The notes beneath the pieces were generated by a model. That model worked only from the letters and a program-made list of their open reading frames with translations, was not told where the DNA came from and searched no databases. Positions 10,059-21,310 of a stretch of 48,246 bases of DNA are shown here, piece after piece (positions within the stretch are counted from its first letter, which is position 1; each line of letters begins with the position of its first letter). Source of the DNA: Mesotaenium endlicherianum. Lineage: Eukaryota > Streptophyta > Zygnematophyceae > Zygnematales > Mesotaeniaceae. The stretch spans positions 1-48,246 of the forward strand of contig WELA01009875.1 in assembly GCA_009602735.1 (NCBI GenBank), written 5' to 3'. Both the position numbers and the translations under genes were made by a program.

Positions 10059-10410
10059 ATGGAATCTGGTGAAGAATCTTCGCAAACGTTAGAGGGAACA
10101 GGTCTCCATTTGTGGACTAAATCATGCATTAGAGATCGTGATGAAGACTACAAGAATATGATATTAGTCATGGACAAAACAGTGAATGACCTACGGACTC
10201 GTACTATCCGCATGTAACGCCTTCTTGTAGCTTACAAGGATCGGATGAAAGCTGATGAATTAAAGACTCCACCACCTGTTAAGAGAATTGTTGGAACACA
10301 CTTCTGGTTGGAAGAAGCAAGGGAGGACTATGATGCATTACTTCACAGGTTGGACAAGGTTGTGAAGATTCAAAGCAGCATGGCTGGCGGCACTACGGGC
10401 AGGAGCTGAC
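10059..10410 (+). pseudogene. Unidentified ORF remnant inside the hAT element
   Basis: ATG at 10059 opens a 52-codon frame (MESGEESSQTLEG...) that meets a single TAA at 10215-10217. It then stays open in the same frame for about 64 more codons, including VKRIVGTHFWLEEAREDYDALL. Beyond that, a +1 reading gives a coherent segment (ADSILDAVLDYEFFTLG) up to a GTAAG donor-like site at about 10455. Helical, charged, no family recognised. It is opposite in strand to the transposase, so it is either a second element gene or captured host sequence. Confidence 0.3.
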
Positions 10411-10859
10411 AGTATACTTGATGCAGTCCTCGACTACGAGTTCTTTACGCTGGGTAAGAAATCTTTTGCACACAAGAGGCGGGATGGGGTGGGTTGGGGT
10501 GGGCTTTCCTCTATGTTTCCTCTGTTTAGGAGTTATTCCACATAACTATGTTTCATGTTGCATACTTACTTATTGATTTTACAGGGATTCTTCACTTGGA
10601 TGCCACTTTGGCAGGCAGTCTGCCATTTGCTGAATGTATTCATATTACTTGTTCTCCAGATGCACAGACTAAATCCTGCACCTCCTCAAGACTTGCAGCG
10701 TCAGCAACTTCTCCTACTACAACTCCCCCCAGGTTGACAAGCACCAGTGCCACAGGACATAGTCTTAGCCCCTCAGCCATGTCTGTGCAAGACATTAAAG
10801 CTGACTTTCGCACAAGAACATCATTGATTGGGACTTCCACTCCACTCTCTAGCCTGTGT

Positions 10860-12947
10860 GAGGCGGTTGCGCTTCTTGTTGTGCACAAAGTCATACTCCG
10901 ACCAGTTGCGCTCGCAAGAGCTGGCAGTCGTGCACAAACCCAACATTCTGATGGCAAGCTCCTGAAGCAGAGGGGTGCTGGACCCATACTCGTGCCATTA
11001 TGCCGGGCCAGTTGGCGTGCTGCAATCCTCATCTACATCTGGCGCAGCGAAGCTTCCCTCTCTGGCTTGATACACTCTAAGCTGTTCCTTGCTCAGCTTC
11101 CTGTCATATTTATTAGGCATTAACCGCTCCAGGATGGCAATTCCACCCATCCTTCACTTCAGACTCACTGTCCTGCGCATGATCCTGGTACAGTGGGTGC
11201 AGAACATAAGCTGTTAATGCATAGGCGAGTGGAAGAAGTTCCACCTCTTTTCAATGAGGGTGTCAAAGAATACCTTCTTAGCAGCTGAGAATCCAAAAAG
11301 CTTCTTGATGTACTCCTTGTACTCACACAGCTTGACCCACACCAAGCCAATGACTGGCTCGACTCCGTCACACAGACGTAGAAGTTGAACAATGGGTTCA
11401 GCAAGGCAAATGATCTTGTCTACCTGCTTCCAGAAGTTGGAGTCGTTGATGCACGCAGTTTCCTTGTTGCACTTTGACCAAATATCCTTAGATAGGCCTT
11501 CTTTGTACTCGGTCCATGCGTCCCTGGCAACCATGCACTTGAGGCCCTCTTTCACCTGCAAAACCCTCAGCAAAGACAGAGTAGGATTTTGGCTACAGAA
11601 ATATAAAAATGTGCTTTTCATAAGAGGGCATTCATGGCGTTGGAAGATGTGCTTACCTTACTCAGACGCTCTAAGAGGATGAAGACAGTCAAGAACCTTG
11701 TCGCATTTGGTAGTTTCAGCTCCAGTGAACCTTCTTCACGACACAGCAAGAGAGCCTTCCGATGATTCCTTATGTACAACGCAAGTCCCCTACCTCGTTC
11801 CACAGTGCTCTCAATCCATTCCACCTTCACGATCCTCTGCAGCATGAGATCCAGGCCGTGTGCAGAACAGGCTGTCCATGCGATGTGGGGATACTTCTCC
11901 TGAATTCTCACATAGAGATTGTGAATAGGAATAAGAAAGTGCGTACCATTGTAGCAATGGAAGATTCAAAATGTGAGAGATAAAAGCGGCAACAATGACA
12001 TAATGTAAAGGTGATGTGGCGGTAATAGTTACCTCCATTAACGCAGGATTTGGCGAAATGGGTGCAAATCATGAGCACGTTGTCTTCCCGAATGTTCCGA
12101 ATCACTTCTTCATAGCAGTCTGCTATGAACTTCCCACTCTTGAAGTTACCATTGCAGTTGAACGCTTTCACCATCTTCTCCCCCATAGGGGTGACAACCA
12201 TGAAGTTGATGATAGGGCAGTTGGTAATGTCACTTCAACCGTTGGAGCAGATAGTACAATCTGTTACCTTGAGCCTCTGCATGAAATGCCGAAGGCCAAT
12301 ATCATTGCAGGCCACCTCATTATCCAACAGCTTCGTCCTCAGGTGGTGCACTTTGGGTCCCAAGTAACCGGGACCAGCTCCGACAATAGAATCTACCATG
12401 AGATCGAAGAAACACTGTTTGCAGCATTGAAGGATATACCATTTGCAAAGACCCACTTCGCAACGGCCCGATCGGCCATGTCACAAAAAGCTGGTGTCTA
12501 GGCTTCAGGTAGTTTAGGCTGCCTACTAGAACCCCCACCTAAACCTCCACTCGAAGGGGAAGCACTAGGAGTGCCTTTCCTTGCCATCTCCTTCTCCAGA
12601 GCCAGAGCATCCATAGTCTTAATATGCCGAGCACGCTTTTGCAAAAGTTTCAGCTGGGACTGAGGTACCTTGTATGCCTTACACCGATCATCTTCCTTGC
12701 AGCGGGCTTCATAATAGGCTTGAACAAGAGCAGGTACTTTTGGACATCCTGCAATCCTAAAACCTCAACACAATCCAAGTGGTAGCAAATTCCAAATATT
12801 GTATACACCTCCAATATTCTTGCGCCCGCAGTATTTGCAGTTGAACTCGATTTGGCCAGGAGAGTCATCCTTGTCTACCTTGTCTACATGATCATGTTCG
12901 CAAGTTGAAATCTCAACAACCTTTCGCTTTCCTTTGTCAGCTGCCAT
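10860..12947 (-). pseudogene. hAT transposase pseudogene (BED, DUF659, hATC)
   Basis: Transposase relic reading right to left. A likely start is at 12947 (MAADKGKRK). A damaged BED zinc finger follows at about 12770-12860 (CKYCGRKN), with a stop soon after. DUF659-like sequence covers about 12400-12050 (DLMVDSIVGAGPGYLGPK, CTICSNG-stop-SDI, NFMVVTPMGEKMVKAF). A catalytic-region segment is at 11618-11911 (YPHIAWTACSAHGLDLML) and continues at 11214-11560 (WTEYKEGL, KQVDKIICLAEPIVQLLRL). The hAT C-terminal dimerisation domain is at about 10862-11010 (SSTPLLQELAIRML, SSCERNWS). An intron is visible with donor GTAAGC near 11655 and acceptor TTTTGCAG near 11562. In-frame stops, one where the family has Trp (near 12238), and frameshifts break it. 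Confidence 0.85.
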
Positions 12948-13804
12948 CTGCAGAGAATCTGGGGGAGGGGTGAGAAGCTCGCAGTCATCCTCTTCGGAAT
13001 CTAAAGAAGTGTGAACTACTGTCATGGTGGGTGAAGAAGAAACTCCTAGAGAGAAATATGTGGGTTGTGTAATAAGAATGCCTTGCTGCTGCAAGAACTT
13101 ATAATGCTCTTCCCACATCGTTCTATCGCCCCTAAGAACCACAGTGTGCTGGTGCACACGGACACCATGACAAAGAAAGGTAGTGGGTAGAAGAGGTGGA
13201 CAGACTTGAAATTCAAATTGATGTCCTAATTTGATTGGACATGAGAAGGATGGAAGTTCTTTATTGACCACATAGAATGCACAAAAATGCGAATACGTAT
13301 TTAATTGGCTGCTGGGAATGACACACTGACAGCACAAGCAAGAAGATGGATGCATAACATAACGCATACACCCATCGAAGAAAATCTTGCGGGAAATTCG
13401 AGCACTTCAAAGTTGAAAGTTGAAACCAATTTTCTGCCCAAATTTTAGTTGCTGTTTGTTTCCTACAGGAAGATGCAGAGCGACCATGGCCGACTGATGA
13501 GAGAGCCGGCACAACTGAAACCGGACGGACGTCAACGTGTGCAAGGCCATGACAGCATAACCGGCAGCATGTAAGCGTGTGAGGTGATTGACCCATTAGC
13601 AAAGCGAAAATTGAAGGAAGTTTTTGAAGCAGCCCTAAATGTGTCGGTTCCGCATGATTTCACACGCTTAAAAACTGACGACCAGTTTAAACTACCGACA
13701 CTCACGTATTATGGCGAATTCCAACGTGGAGCTTTGACTCTCATGTTTCGTACAAACAATACATCCGCTACACGTGTGCGGCGTATACGAATTTCATAAC
13801 TAGG

Positions 13805-13812
13805 GATAATAC
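13805..13812. repeat. Right target-site duplication of the hAT element
   Basis: GATAATAC, the second copy of the 8-bp duplication that brackets the element. Confidence 0.9.
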
Positions 13813-15295
13813 AATCAAATGTATAATTTGATCAAGTTCAATCTCTTGAATGTTAGTTAGTATTCAGCATAATGACTCATCCAAGAGTAGCAAGTTGAAG
13901 TTCACTGAAGTGAGCTTGTTGACACATTCTTTGGCATTCTTTGGCAGCCACTTGACCGCCTTAAGTGGAACTAGCAAACTGCACAATAATGCATCTCTTG
14001 TGATTTGCTAGGTGAATGGCCGAATGACGTCTTAGGCAGGTGGCGATTTGTGTGGGAGATGGTTCTGGATTTGGTTAGCCAATGTGCTACCAACACGATT
14101 CACGTCCGAGTAGATGGTGCCATTGCACTTGTCGTTGAACAGTAAACTTATTCCATGTACATATGTAAGGTTTGCTATTGAGTTCGGCAATTGGAAATGA
14201 GGCCAACTCTTTGAACCAATTTCTGGGATTATATATAAACCCAAGGCTGCAAACCGTTACACAAAATGCTTATGTGCGATTGTGTAATTTTTGTCGGACT
14301 TTGTGAAGCACAAAAATGTTCAAAACTTGTGCTCGTAGTTTGGTAAATGGCAAGTCACTCAAGTCACACGGTCCAGACTTGAGGGATCATGCGAATTCTT
14401 CGTGGCGAGTGATACTTTCACGAGCAATACACATTATACTTGCCGTTCTTGAAAATCAATCAGTTGACCATATTTTTGTTGCAAGAGTTTATGCAAGGAA
14501 GAAGAATCGGCCAAAATCGACAAAATTTTAAATTGCGGCTTCTTCTTTGTGTGTTTGTATGTTGTCGTTTGCATGATCTTGCTTCATCTGCTTTTGTTTG
14601 TACCATGTTGAGTTGTGTTGTATGCCTTAAACTAAAATATTTTGTAGAAATTTGCTATTTGTGTATGGAGCCAGTAGTATACAAGTTTACTATCTGCCTA
14701 TGTAGTATGTAGTAGTCTATCAAGTATGTAGTACTCTGATAGACAGAGACCTTATCTTTATACTGTCAACCAACCCAACGGCAATACGCTTTTGATCTAG
14801 GAGAGGCAACACAATGTTACAGAGATATTATATTTTGTCAAATCATGAAAAATAAATCAGCCACAAATACAAGTGGCATTTAGTTACCTGCTTTCTCATT
14901 TGATACTTAATACGTACACATTTTTCCTCCCTCCTTGACAGCCATCATGTTCTGTTGGCAGAACTGAGCAGTAATTTTTACTAACAAGGTACGAGAGTCA
15001 TGTAGTCAATACATCCAAGCTTGCCATAATTCGTTTCTTACTCCTACTTGCACTAACTTCATTTGACGTGAGCCATATTCTCCCCCAAAGTTGAGACAAA
15101 TGCCAAAAGTATATGAAACTTGGGGTCGTCCTTTGTGACTTCAACTGTAGACACCGGCAAACAGTCTCCTAGAGGGCCTGTAATATCAACCCATTTGGGA
15201 CAAATAGGCCTATTTTTTTATTCCCATGGAGAAGCTTGGGTGAAAATGGCGTCAAAGAAACCTAATCTATTGTGTGAGTTCATCTAATAGACAAA
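13813..15295. other. Intergenic, no gene recognised
   Basis: AT-rich sequence between the hAT element and the duplicated glycosyltransferase block. Short open frames exist on both strands (for example 14032-14244 minus), but none matches a family or has splice or start context that I can support. Confidence 0.5.
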
Positions 15296-15314
15296 TATGC
15301 GGCTTGCCGACTGA

Positions 15315-16215
15315 CTACTGATTGGCCTTTGGGAGCCTGAAGTGGCGCGCTTTAGCGCGAAGCTCCCTAATGACCTGCTCCCTTGCTCCATGTTGCAGAT
15401 GCTCCTCCCACGAGAAGTAGCTCTGGACGCGTTGGAGCTCCTGCTGCATCTGCTTGAGGAGTCCAGGCGTTGCTAGCACAGCATCTATTCTGTTCTTCAT
15501 CGTATTGAAGTCCTCTATTTCAATGAGGATGCTAAATTTGCTGTAGTCCAGTTCATCCTGGTGTGAGACAAAAAGTTCAACAGACGTCAAGCATTAGTAG
15601 ATAAATCAGAATGTCATAAGGGAGGTGCTTTAGTTGCAAGAGAGTTGGAAGTCGAGACTCGAAAGCAACGACGCCTGTGCCCGTACACATTTGTACAAGT
15701 TCCACTCCACAAATGGTTGAGCACCCAATAAAGCTTACTTAAATTTAGGCTTTGTCCAGCAAGTTATTGTAAGTTGTCACATCTAATAGTGCATATAGAT
15801 GATATTGCGCATGACAAAGGGAGTACAGCGTGCTTTCACCTCCCAGGGGCGGGCGTGCTGGCTCTCGATTATGACAGGGATACAGCCTGCCAGAATGGAC
15901 TCCACAGGGCGCGATGTCCACTGGGAGTGGCCAGGTGGCGCCACGCAAAACTTTGATTCAAGCCATGCAGTGTCGTACTTGAGGCCAACCTCCCAGCCCG
16001 AAATGTTCTTGTCCTGGTACAGCTGTATTGACAAGACAGCAAACAGGAAGTTCAAGATATGGAGGTGGTGAGAGGGCCCACTGGGGGCTGTGGTAGTGGG
16101 AAAAGGAGAGAGGCAAGCATCATAGTATAGGGTGATGGGCTTCTGCGTGTGCGTGTGTCTATATCTATATCTATATCTATATCTATATCTATATCTATAT
16201 CTATATCTATATCTA

Positions 16216-16246
<31 letters not shown>

Positions 16247-18934
16247 TGCTTGCTTGCACGTTTGTGTCTAGCATCATATCAATGATGGTGATTATGCGTG
16301 CGTGTGTGTGTGTGTGGGTGCTGTCTCATATATTGTGGCAAGAAAGCATAATCCCTTGTTCCAAAGCAGACAAAAAAACTCACAGACAATTTCACACATC
16401 AGAAGTGCAGCTCTGTGCACTACAATCCTACTCTAGGTGAGCTTTAAAAGCTATGCGCCCTGATGGAGCAGAAATGATGCTGGCCTCTGGGACTTCTACT
16501 GCAGATGCTATGGGAGCATTGGTAGGGTTGCTGACCAGGCTTTGGCTAGAGATATTCGGAAGAAAGATAGATATCACCCGCATCTTTGAAGCAGTAGCAA
16601 CTAAGCATTTATTGCAAGACTTGCAATGCAAGGCAAGGCAAGAGCAGGGAATATGAAAGATAGGAGAAGAGACTTGCCAAACTGCAGGAAAGAAATCCAC
16701 CACTTTGTGTATTGGTAAAGAAAGAAGCCGAGCAGGAGAGGTAGGAGAGATCCAGAGGAGAAAGCTTGAGGATGGGCTGAGCTAGAGGAAACTACAATTA
16801 TCAGGTTGAAGGGTTTAAACGGAGCAAGGTTCAAACACTCCCTTGTGCGCGGTCAGCACTTACATGCATGGTCTTTCCCCCCAATACATACATTTGGAGT
16901 GCATGGGCAGGAGGGAAGCGTAGCAAAGACTGAAGCGGAGCAGAGAAAGGTCCAGGTGTTCCACGGGAGAGGACCGTGGGATGAGAAAGCAACCCCACAG
17001 CTGTGCGGCAGGAGAAAGCTCGTGTGTGGGAGCCTCACGTACCAGGAAGAATGCGTTACCGTCAGGAGGGAAAAGGAGGGAAAGTGACGTACAAAGACAT
17101 CAGATAGAAGTATAATTAAATACTGCAGCAGGAGAAAAGGTCCAGTGCATAGAGGGAGATGTATAACGGTACATATTGACTCACCTTAAGAAGCTCATAA
17201 CGCACTTTGCGACCCATGTAAGGCAGGTGCACGCGGAGGTCATGCCCACTTGCAGGCCCAAATCGGAGCAGCACGTCGATGTTGCGCTCCACAAATGGGC
17301 TGGTGATATTATCCGTTGCCCCTATTGGTGGCATCATGATGTCGCGCCCGGGAATGAAGCAGGGAATGTCGGGAATGTTGGGAGGAAAGGCTGGCTTTAT
17401 GCCCCAGTTGTATGTGAATGCCTGCAGTTCATGATTCCCATTCTTGTTGTATTCAACCTATTGTGAAGAAGAAGCTTGTGACTCTTTCTCTCAGGGTAGA
17501 ATTGAGTCAGTCATAGATATGACAGCAGTTATGTTGCCAACACATGCACAGAGGTGTGTTATTTTTTTTAGTATGTCAAGCTTATACTCGTTTGTGTTTG
17601 TATACACAACCAAATGTCTCATGGTCGTTGACGCCTTCGTAGTGAACGGCGAGTGGATGACATGCAAATGAACAAGTGGATGGCAGCATTGATACCAGTC
17701 AGCTAAAAGAGGGGCAGGTACGGTCAACACAGCTCCATACAGGCAATGTGTGCTGACAGAGCATTGAATCCATGTTCTTCATCGCGGTGCTGCTTAAGCC
17801 AGAGATGGCACAGGGTGCACACACACTCTTGCTAGCTCTTATGAGGCACCACTTTATTGAAATGAGACGTGCAAGAAGCATGCCAAGAAAAGAATGGTGG
17901 TGATCGAAGTCCCCCTAAAGTGGGGACCAGATGGAACAGCAAAACCTCCAGCGATGCATGGAGGAGTGGTGCAGAGAAGTGTATCAAGCGCTCAATGAAA
18001 TAGCAACTTACAAACATGCCGACAGCTGTGTGAACATGAGTGCTTCTTACGAGAATGTCTCCATTCAGCTGCCACGCCAATGGGAATCAGCGTCATAGGG
18101 AGCTTCAACAAATACCAGAGAGCACATGTTAGCAATGTACTTCTTTAAAGCTGGAGCACACACGTGTGAGCTGCAGAGGGATGCATAGTGCTGAACCTTC
18201 ATAAGTTCATGCTTTTGGACATCGCCCAGGGGGCCTTTTAATTAGATTGCTCATTTGTGAAGTTGAACATAGTAATTTAGCGGGATGCATCACCCATTGT
18301 ATGCATATTATGCACTGCATTATGTCATCCTAGGAATGGTGTAGTCGTGTTGGAATATGTGGGAGTCACTCACTTGCAAAAAGAACATTTCTCCATAAAT
18401 TGAAGGATCTGTAAAGAGGAGGTTAGAGCAACGACCGTGATCCATAGTTTGGACACCAAAATGATCCCTGCCATTGGTTCTGTTAAAGTAGGGATAGGTT
18501 GTCCTTATGGCTGTCAGCAGATTTGCCCATGTTTGAGAAACGACTGTCAGTGATTCCTGAAGCTTCCAATTCAGCTTGTGGAACTGTGTGTGCAGGTGGT
18601 GCGAGGGGAAGTAAGGCACGTAGAACAACGTGGCCTTCTCAGGGTCCATCGTGACTGCCATTTTCCCCATTATAAGCATCTCATGTATGGCTACTTCCCC
18701 ATCATACTGGCGATGATGGTAAGCGTGGGGCATTTTCACCAGGTCGTGAGTGAAGTTGGATCCTAGTATATCATACACGTATATAAATTGCAGCAGGGGT
18801 TCCTCCTTTGGAACCTGGTCTAATTTCGTGTAGCAGGTTGTCAACATGAGAAACAGCAGAAGATATACAAGCATACTTACAAAAACAAAAGGCAAGCTAC
18901 AGCGCATCTTTCTCTTTGACTGAAAGTTGGCCAT
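15315..18934 (-). CDS. GT47 exostosin-family glycosyltransferase, copy A (5 exons)
   Basis: Exons: 18374-18934, 18012-18068, 17185-17421, 15840-16022, 15315-15557, all joined in phase 0 with GT-AG borders; 426 residues. Predicted type II Golgi membrane enzyme: short N tail, one transmembrane segment at about 12-34, then the lumenal exostosin domain. Family marks include FIYVYD and FYVPYF in exon 1, the DHGRC segment, PGRDI..PP in exon 3, and SKFCVAPPGHSQW..RPVE..LAGCIPVII in exon 4, the C-terminal nucleotide-sugar-binding half. The start at 18934 (MANF) was preferred to an upstream ATG at 18958 because copy B begins with MANF. GT47 enzymes transfer sugars to plant wall polysaccharides or, in animals, heparan sulfate; donor and acceptor cannot be told here. 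It shares a divergent upstream region with a dead GT92 copy. Confidence 0.88.
16157..16247 (+). repeat. (TATATC)n and (CT)n microsatellite in GT47-A intron
   Basis: A hexanucleotide TATATC tract of about a dozen units passes into a CT dinucleotide run. It lies in the intron between exons 3 and 4 of GT47 copy A. No matching tract was seen in the corresponding intron of copy B. Confidence 0.9.
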
Positions 18935-19984
18935 AGCATAAGCACAAGCGGCACACACCGTGGATATGGAAGTGCTTCTACTATTGATTGTCTGCTGCTA
19001 GATGGTGCTGGAAGGAATGAGTCAAAAGACCTGGTCCTCGAAGTAAGAAGCTACCCACACGCTTTTTTTTCGCATTTAAGCTGTCGTAAGAGTCACATCA
19101 TGCAGAACATCATGCAGAACCCATTGCAAGTCGCAAATGACAAAGTTATGGCGAATGCACATACAACAAGCAATTTGACGTGTGAGCTGGAAGCAATACT
19201 CAGAAGCAACAGGATTCCGTTGGGTATACTGGACATGTTTACGTGATCGTATTGCCGCGTACCCGCCGGTGTTGAGTGTAGTTTCCTATTAGAAACCTGA
19301 CAGCGACGCACATGGCGACACAAAGCATGATCAATAATTGCAGAGATGGCAGATCATTTGTTATATATGGCTTGCATGAAGTCCTGTCACACATCAGCAT
19401 CATGAACCAGATAACCATCGGAGCAATACTTTTCAGTGACGTGACGGATCGAAAGATCCAGTGATACTTACAGACAATTTCTCGTGCCACTCAAGCAAGA
19501 TATATTCTCGTCCAATTTGACGAGGATCGATGCACACGGTAGGAAGCCGGACCTCTCGTAGATCGAAGCTGACCTGAAGCTGCCTCTGTTGTGAACATGA
19601 GACCTGTCACTTTCTATATTAGCCACCAAACTTGGCGAAAAGTATTAGTGATGTCTCAATATATAAGCTTTCCAAGAATTGAACCATCAGGGAATATCTG
19701 GGGGAGGCGAATGTTATGATGGTCCTTCATGTAGCTCGGTGTGTGCATTTTAGTGAGACAATTAATTGCTCGTTTACTTTAAAGGAGGTGGTATGCAGTC
19801 CTTGAGATCTCTTACAGGAAGCGGTGGAGGAGTGATGCTTGCAAGACAGGAGAAGCGATCGGCAGCGATTAAAAGGTTTAGTCGCTCTTTGTGCATGGTT
19901 CAAGTCGTCAATGCTCAAGTAGTCATGTTAAAGGATTTGAAAACCTCGAATATTATCATGTTAAAGAGATTGTCACCTTCAAAG

Positions 19985-21305
19985 ATTGTCCCCACCTGGC
20001 CCCTTAAAAGCCCTCGCTACAGTGCAACCGGGCAGGAAGTTGTGAATGAGCGCGTCAATATCATGTTTAGGGCGGCGCCGCAGCCGTGTGCCTGTGTTGT
20101 ATCAGAACAGTGGGTGAGTTTAAATGGCGGCGACCTGCACCTGCATGAGCTGGAAGGTCGGATTCACATGGATGTCAGGCTCTGCCCATTCAACAATGAG
20201 AGGCCATTCACGACAACGTCGACAAGCACACTCTCTAGCAGGCCCCTTGTAGTCTTTGCGGGCGAAGGCACTGAGCCCAGCTAGCCCGGGTGATGGTCTT
20301 TGAGGCGGAAACCATCTACCTGGCAAAGAAATACAAACCCAAGGTGCGTTAGGGCATGCATCAGGCGGGGTGGGGGTTGACATGCACATGATCCCTTCAT
20401 CATCCTTCACGTCAGTTGCCCCTTAATCACTTTTGTCTCTTTTGTGTCCTTGTTCCTCCACTACTTCTGAAGTCGGAAAGAAAACATGCCTTGTAAATAC
20501 TTAAGTAATTTTGCTGGGACTGTAAAGTCAGATATTTAATAGGAAGTCAGTTATTGATCTCCTGAAGGGTGCAGGTTGAGCTCAGCAGATCTTCAACAGC
20601 GAGAAACAGGGGCCAATGGCGCCCATGTTGTGCCTCCTGGCAGCCATAAAGGACTCCAACTCCAATCACAGGTCCCAAGTATCAGGGTGGGGTGTTGCTG
20701 ACAGGAGCCCCCTCTACTTCAAGGGCCACATCCAACTCAAGTCACTTTCATTCAACAGCTGGCCTCTTTGATGGGACTCAGGAAGCAGCAATCAGCTGGG
20801 GGGCAGTGGCAAATCAGACTTTGATACGCCGGCGTTCAAGTCCCCTGTCTAATTTGAGAAGATGACCAGCAGCCTCCTTGAGTATTATGTCATACTTTCT
20901 TGCCCGGCCCCTGTCACAGTCGAGGCCCGGCCAAGGTCTTTCGAAGGTCTGAGTGTGGACAAAAACTCTAGCAAACAAGGGCAGGAGAATGCTGGTACAA
21001 CCACGCGAGAGACAAGATGCTGCAGAGTTGCGTCAAGGTGATATTGCTCTGCGTGCTCCCAAGGGCCGATTGCCAATGCTCAGAAATTTATGCCCAAGAC
21101 GGACGTTGTCGCACGCGCGCATCGTGGACTCCAGAGTGGATCGACGCGCACCTCCCCGCCGGCTTTGACCACATCTAATTCTTCAACCGCGACCCCGAGA
21201 AGCGCCGCGCATTCTGCAGCCGTACGTGCGCCGGGGCTAGCTGCTGCACCTGCCCTTCCCTGACTGGAGTGTGGCCTAGTCCCGGCTCAGCGTGAAGAGA
21301 AGCAG
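19985..21305 (+). pseudogene. GT92 pseudogene in the left duplication unit
   Basis: Counterpart of GT92 exons 1-2 at 27488-29500. The exon 1 end (KPFTTT..., then GTGCGT donor at about 20341), the intron 1 acceptor (CAG at 20586-20588) and the beginning of exon 2 (ATCTTC...) are clear. So is a 3' segment encoding the remnant of the WIDAHL..G.DHI..F.RDP region (21120-21300). Stops interrupt it (for example where the intact copy has F in SLAFFE and Y in DHIYFF). About 0.5 kb of exon 2 is missing, and exons 3-4 with the DxD motif are absent. Not functional. Confidence 0.85.
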
Positions 21306-21310
21306 GATGC

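Larger units (their letters stand above)
9579..13804 (-). mobile_element. hAT DNA transposon, 4.2 kb, with target duplication and dead transposase
   Basis: Left terminus CCTAGTTATGAAAT, right terminus ATTTCATAACTAGG: a 14-bp perfect terminal inverted repeat. The 8-bp GATAATAC is present on both sides (9571-9578 and 13805-13812). Inside, the minus strand carries a recognisable but broken hAT transposase (BED finger, DUF659, hAT C-terminal domain). A short unidentified ORF remnant is on the plus strand at 10059-10410. The termini are preserved, so the element might still be moved by an enzyme supplied in trans. Confidence 0.92.
15296..21310. repeat. Left unit of a segmental duplication (GT47 + GT92 pseudogene)
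   Basis: Homologous to 23077-29490. Order and strands are the same: GT47 on minus, then GT92 on plus, head to head. Similarity runs from just past the GT47 stop, through the GT47 exons and the intergenic promoter region (near 19720-19830 versus 27270-27400), to the end of GT92 exon 2. The units are separated by 1.77 kb. Confidence 0.85.

Noticed and set aside
10548..11123. 191-residue plus-strand open frame
   Set aside because: It overlaps the hAT C-terminal domain read on the minus strand, which matches a known family. The plus frame has no family features.
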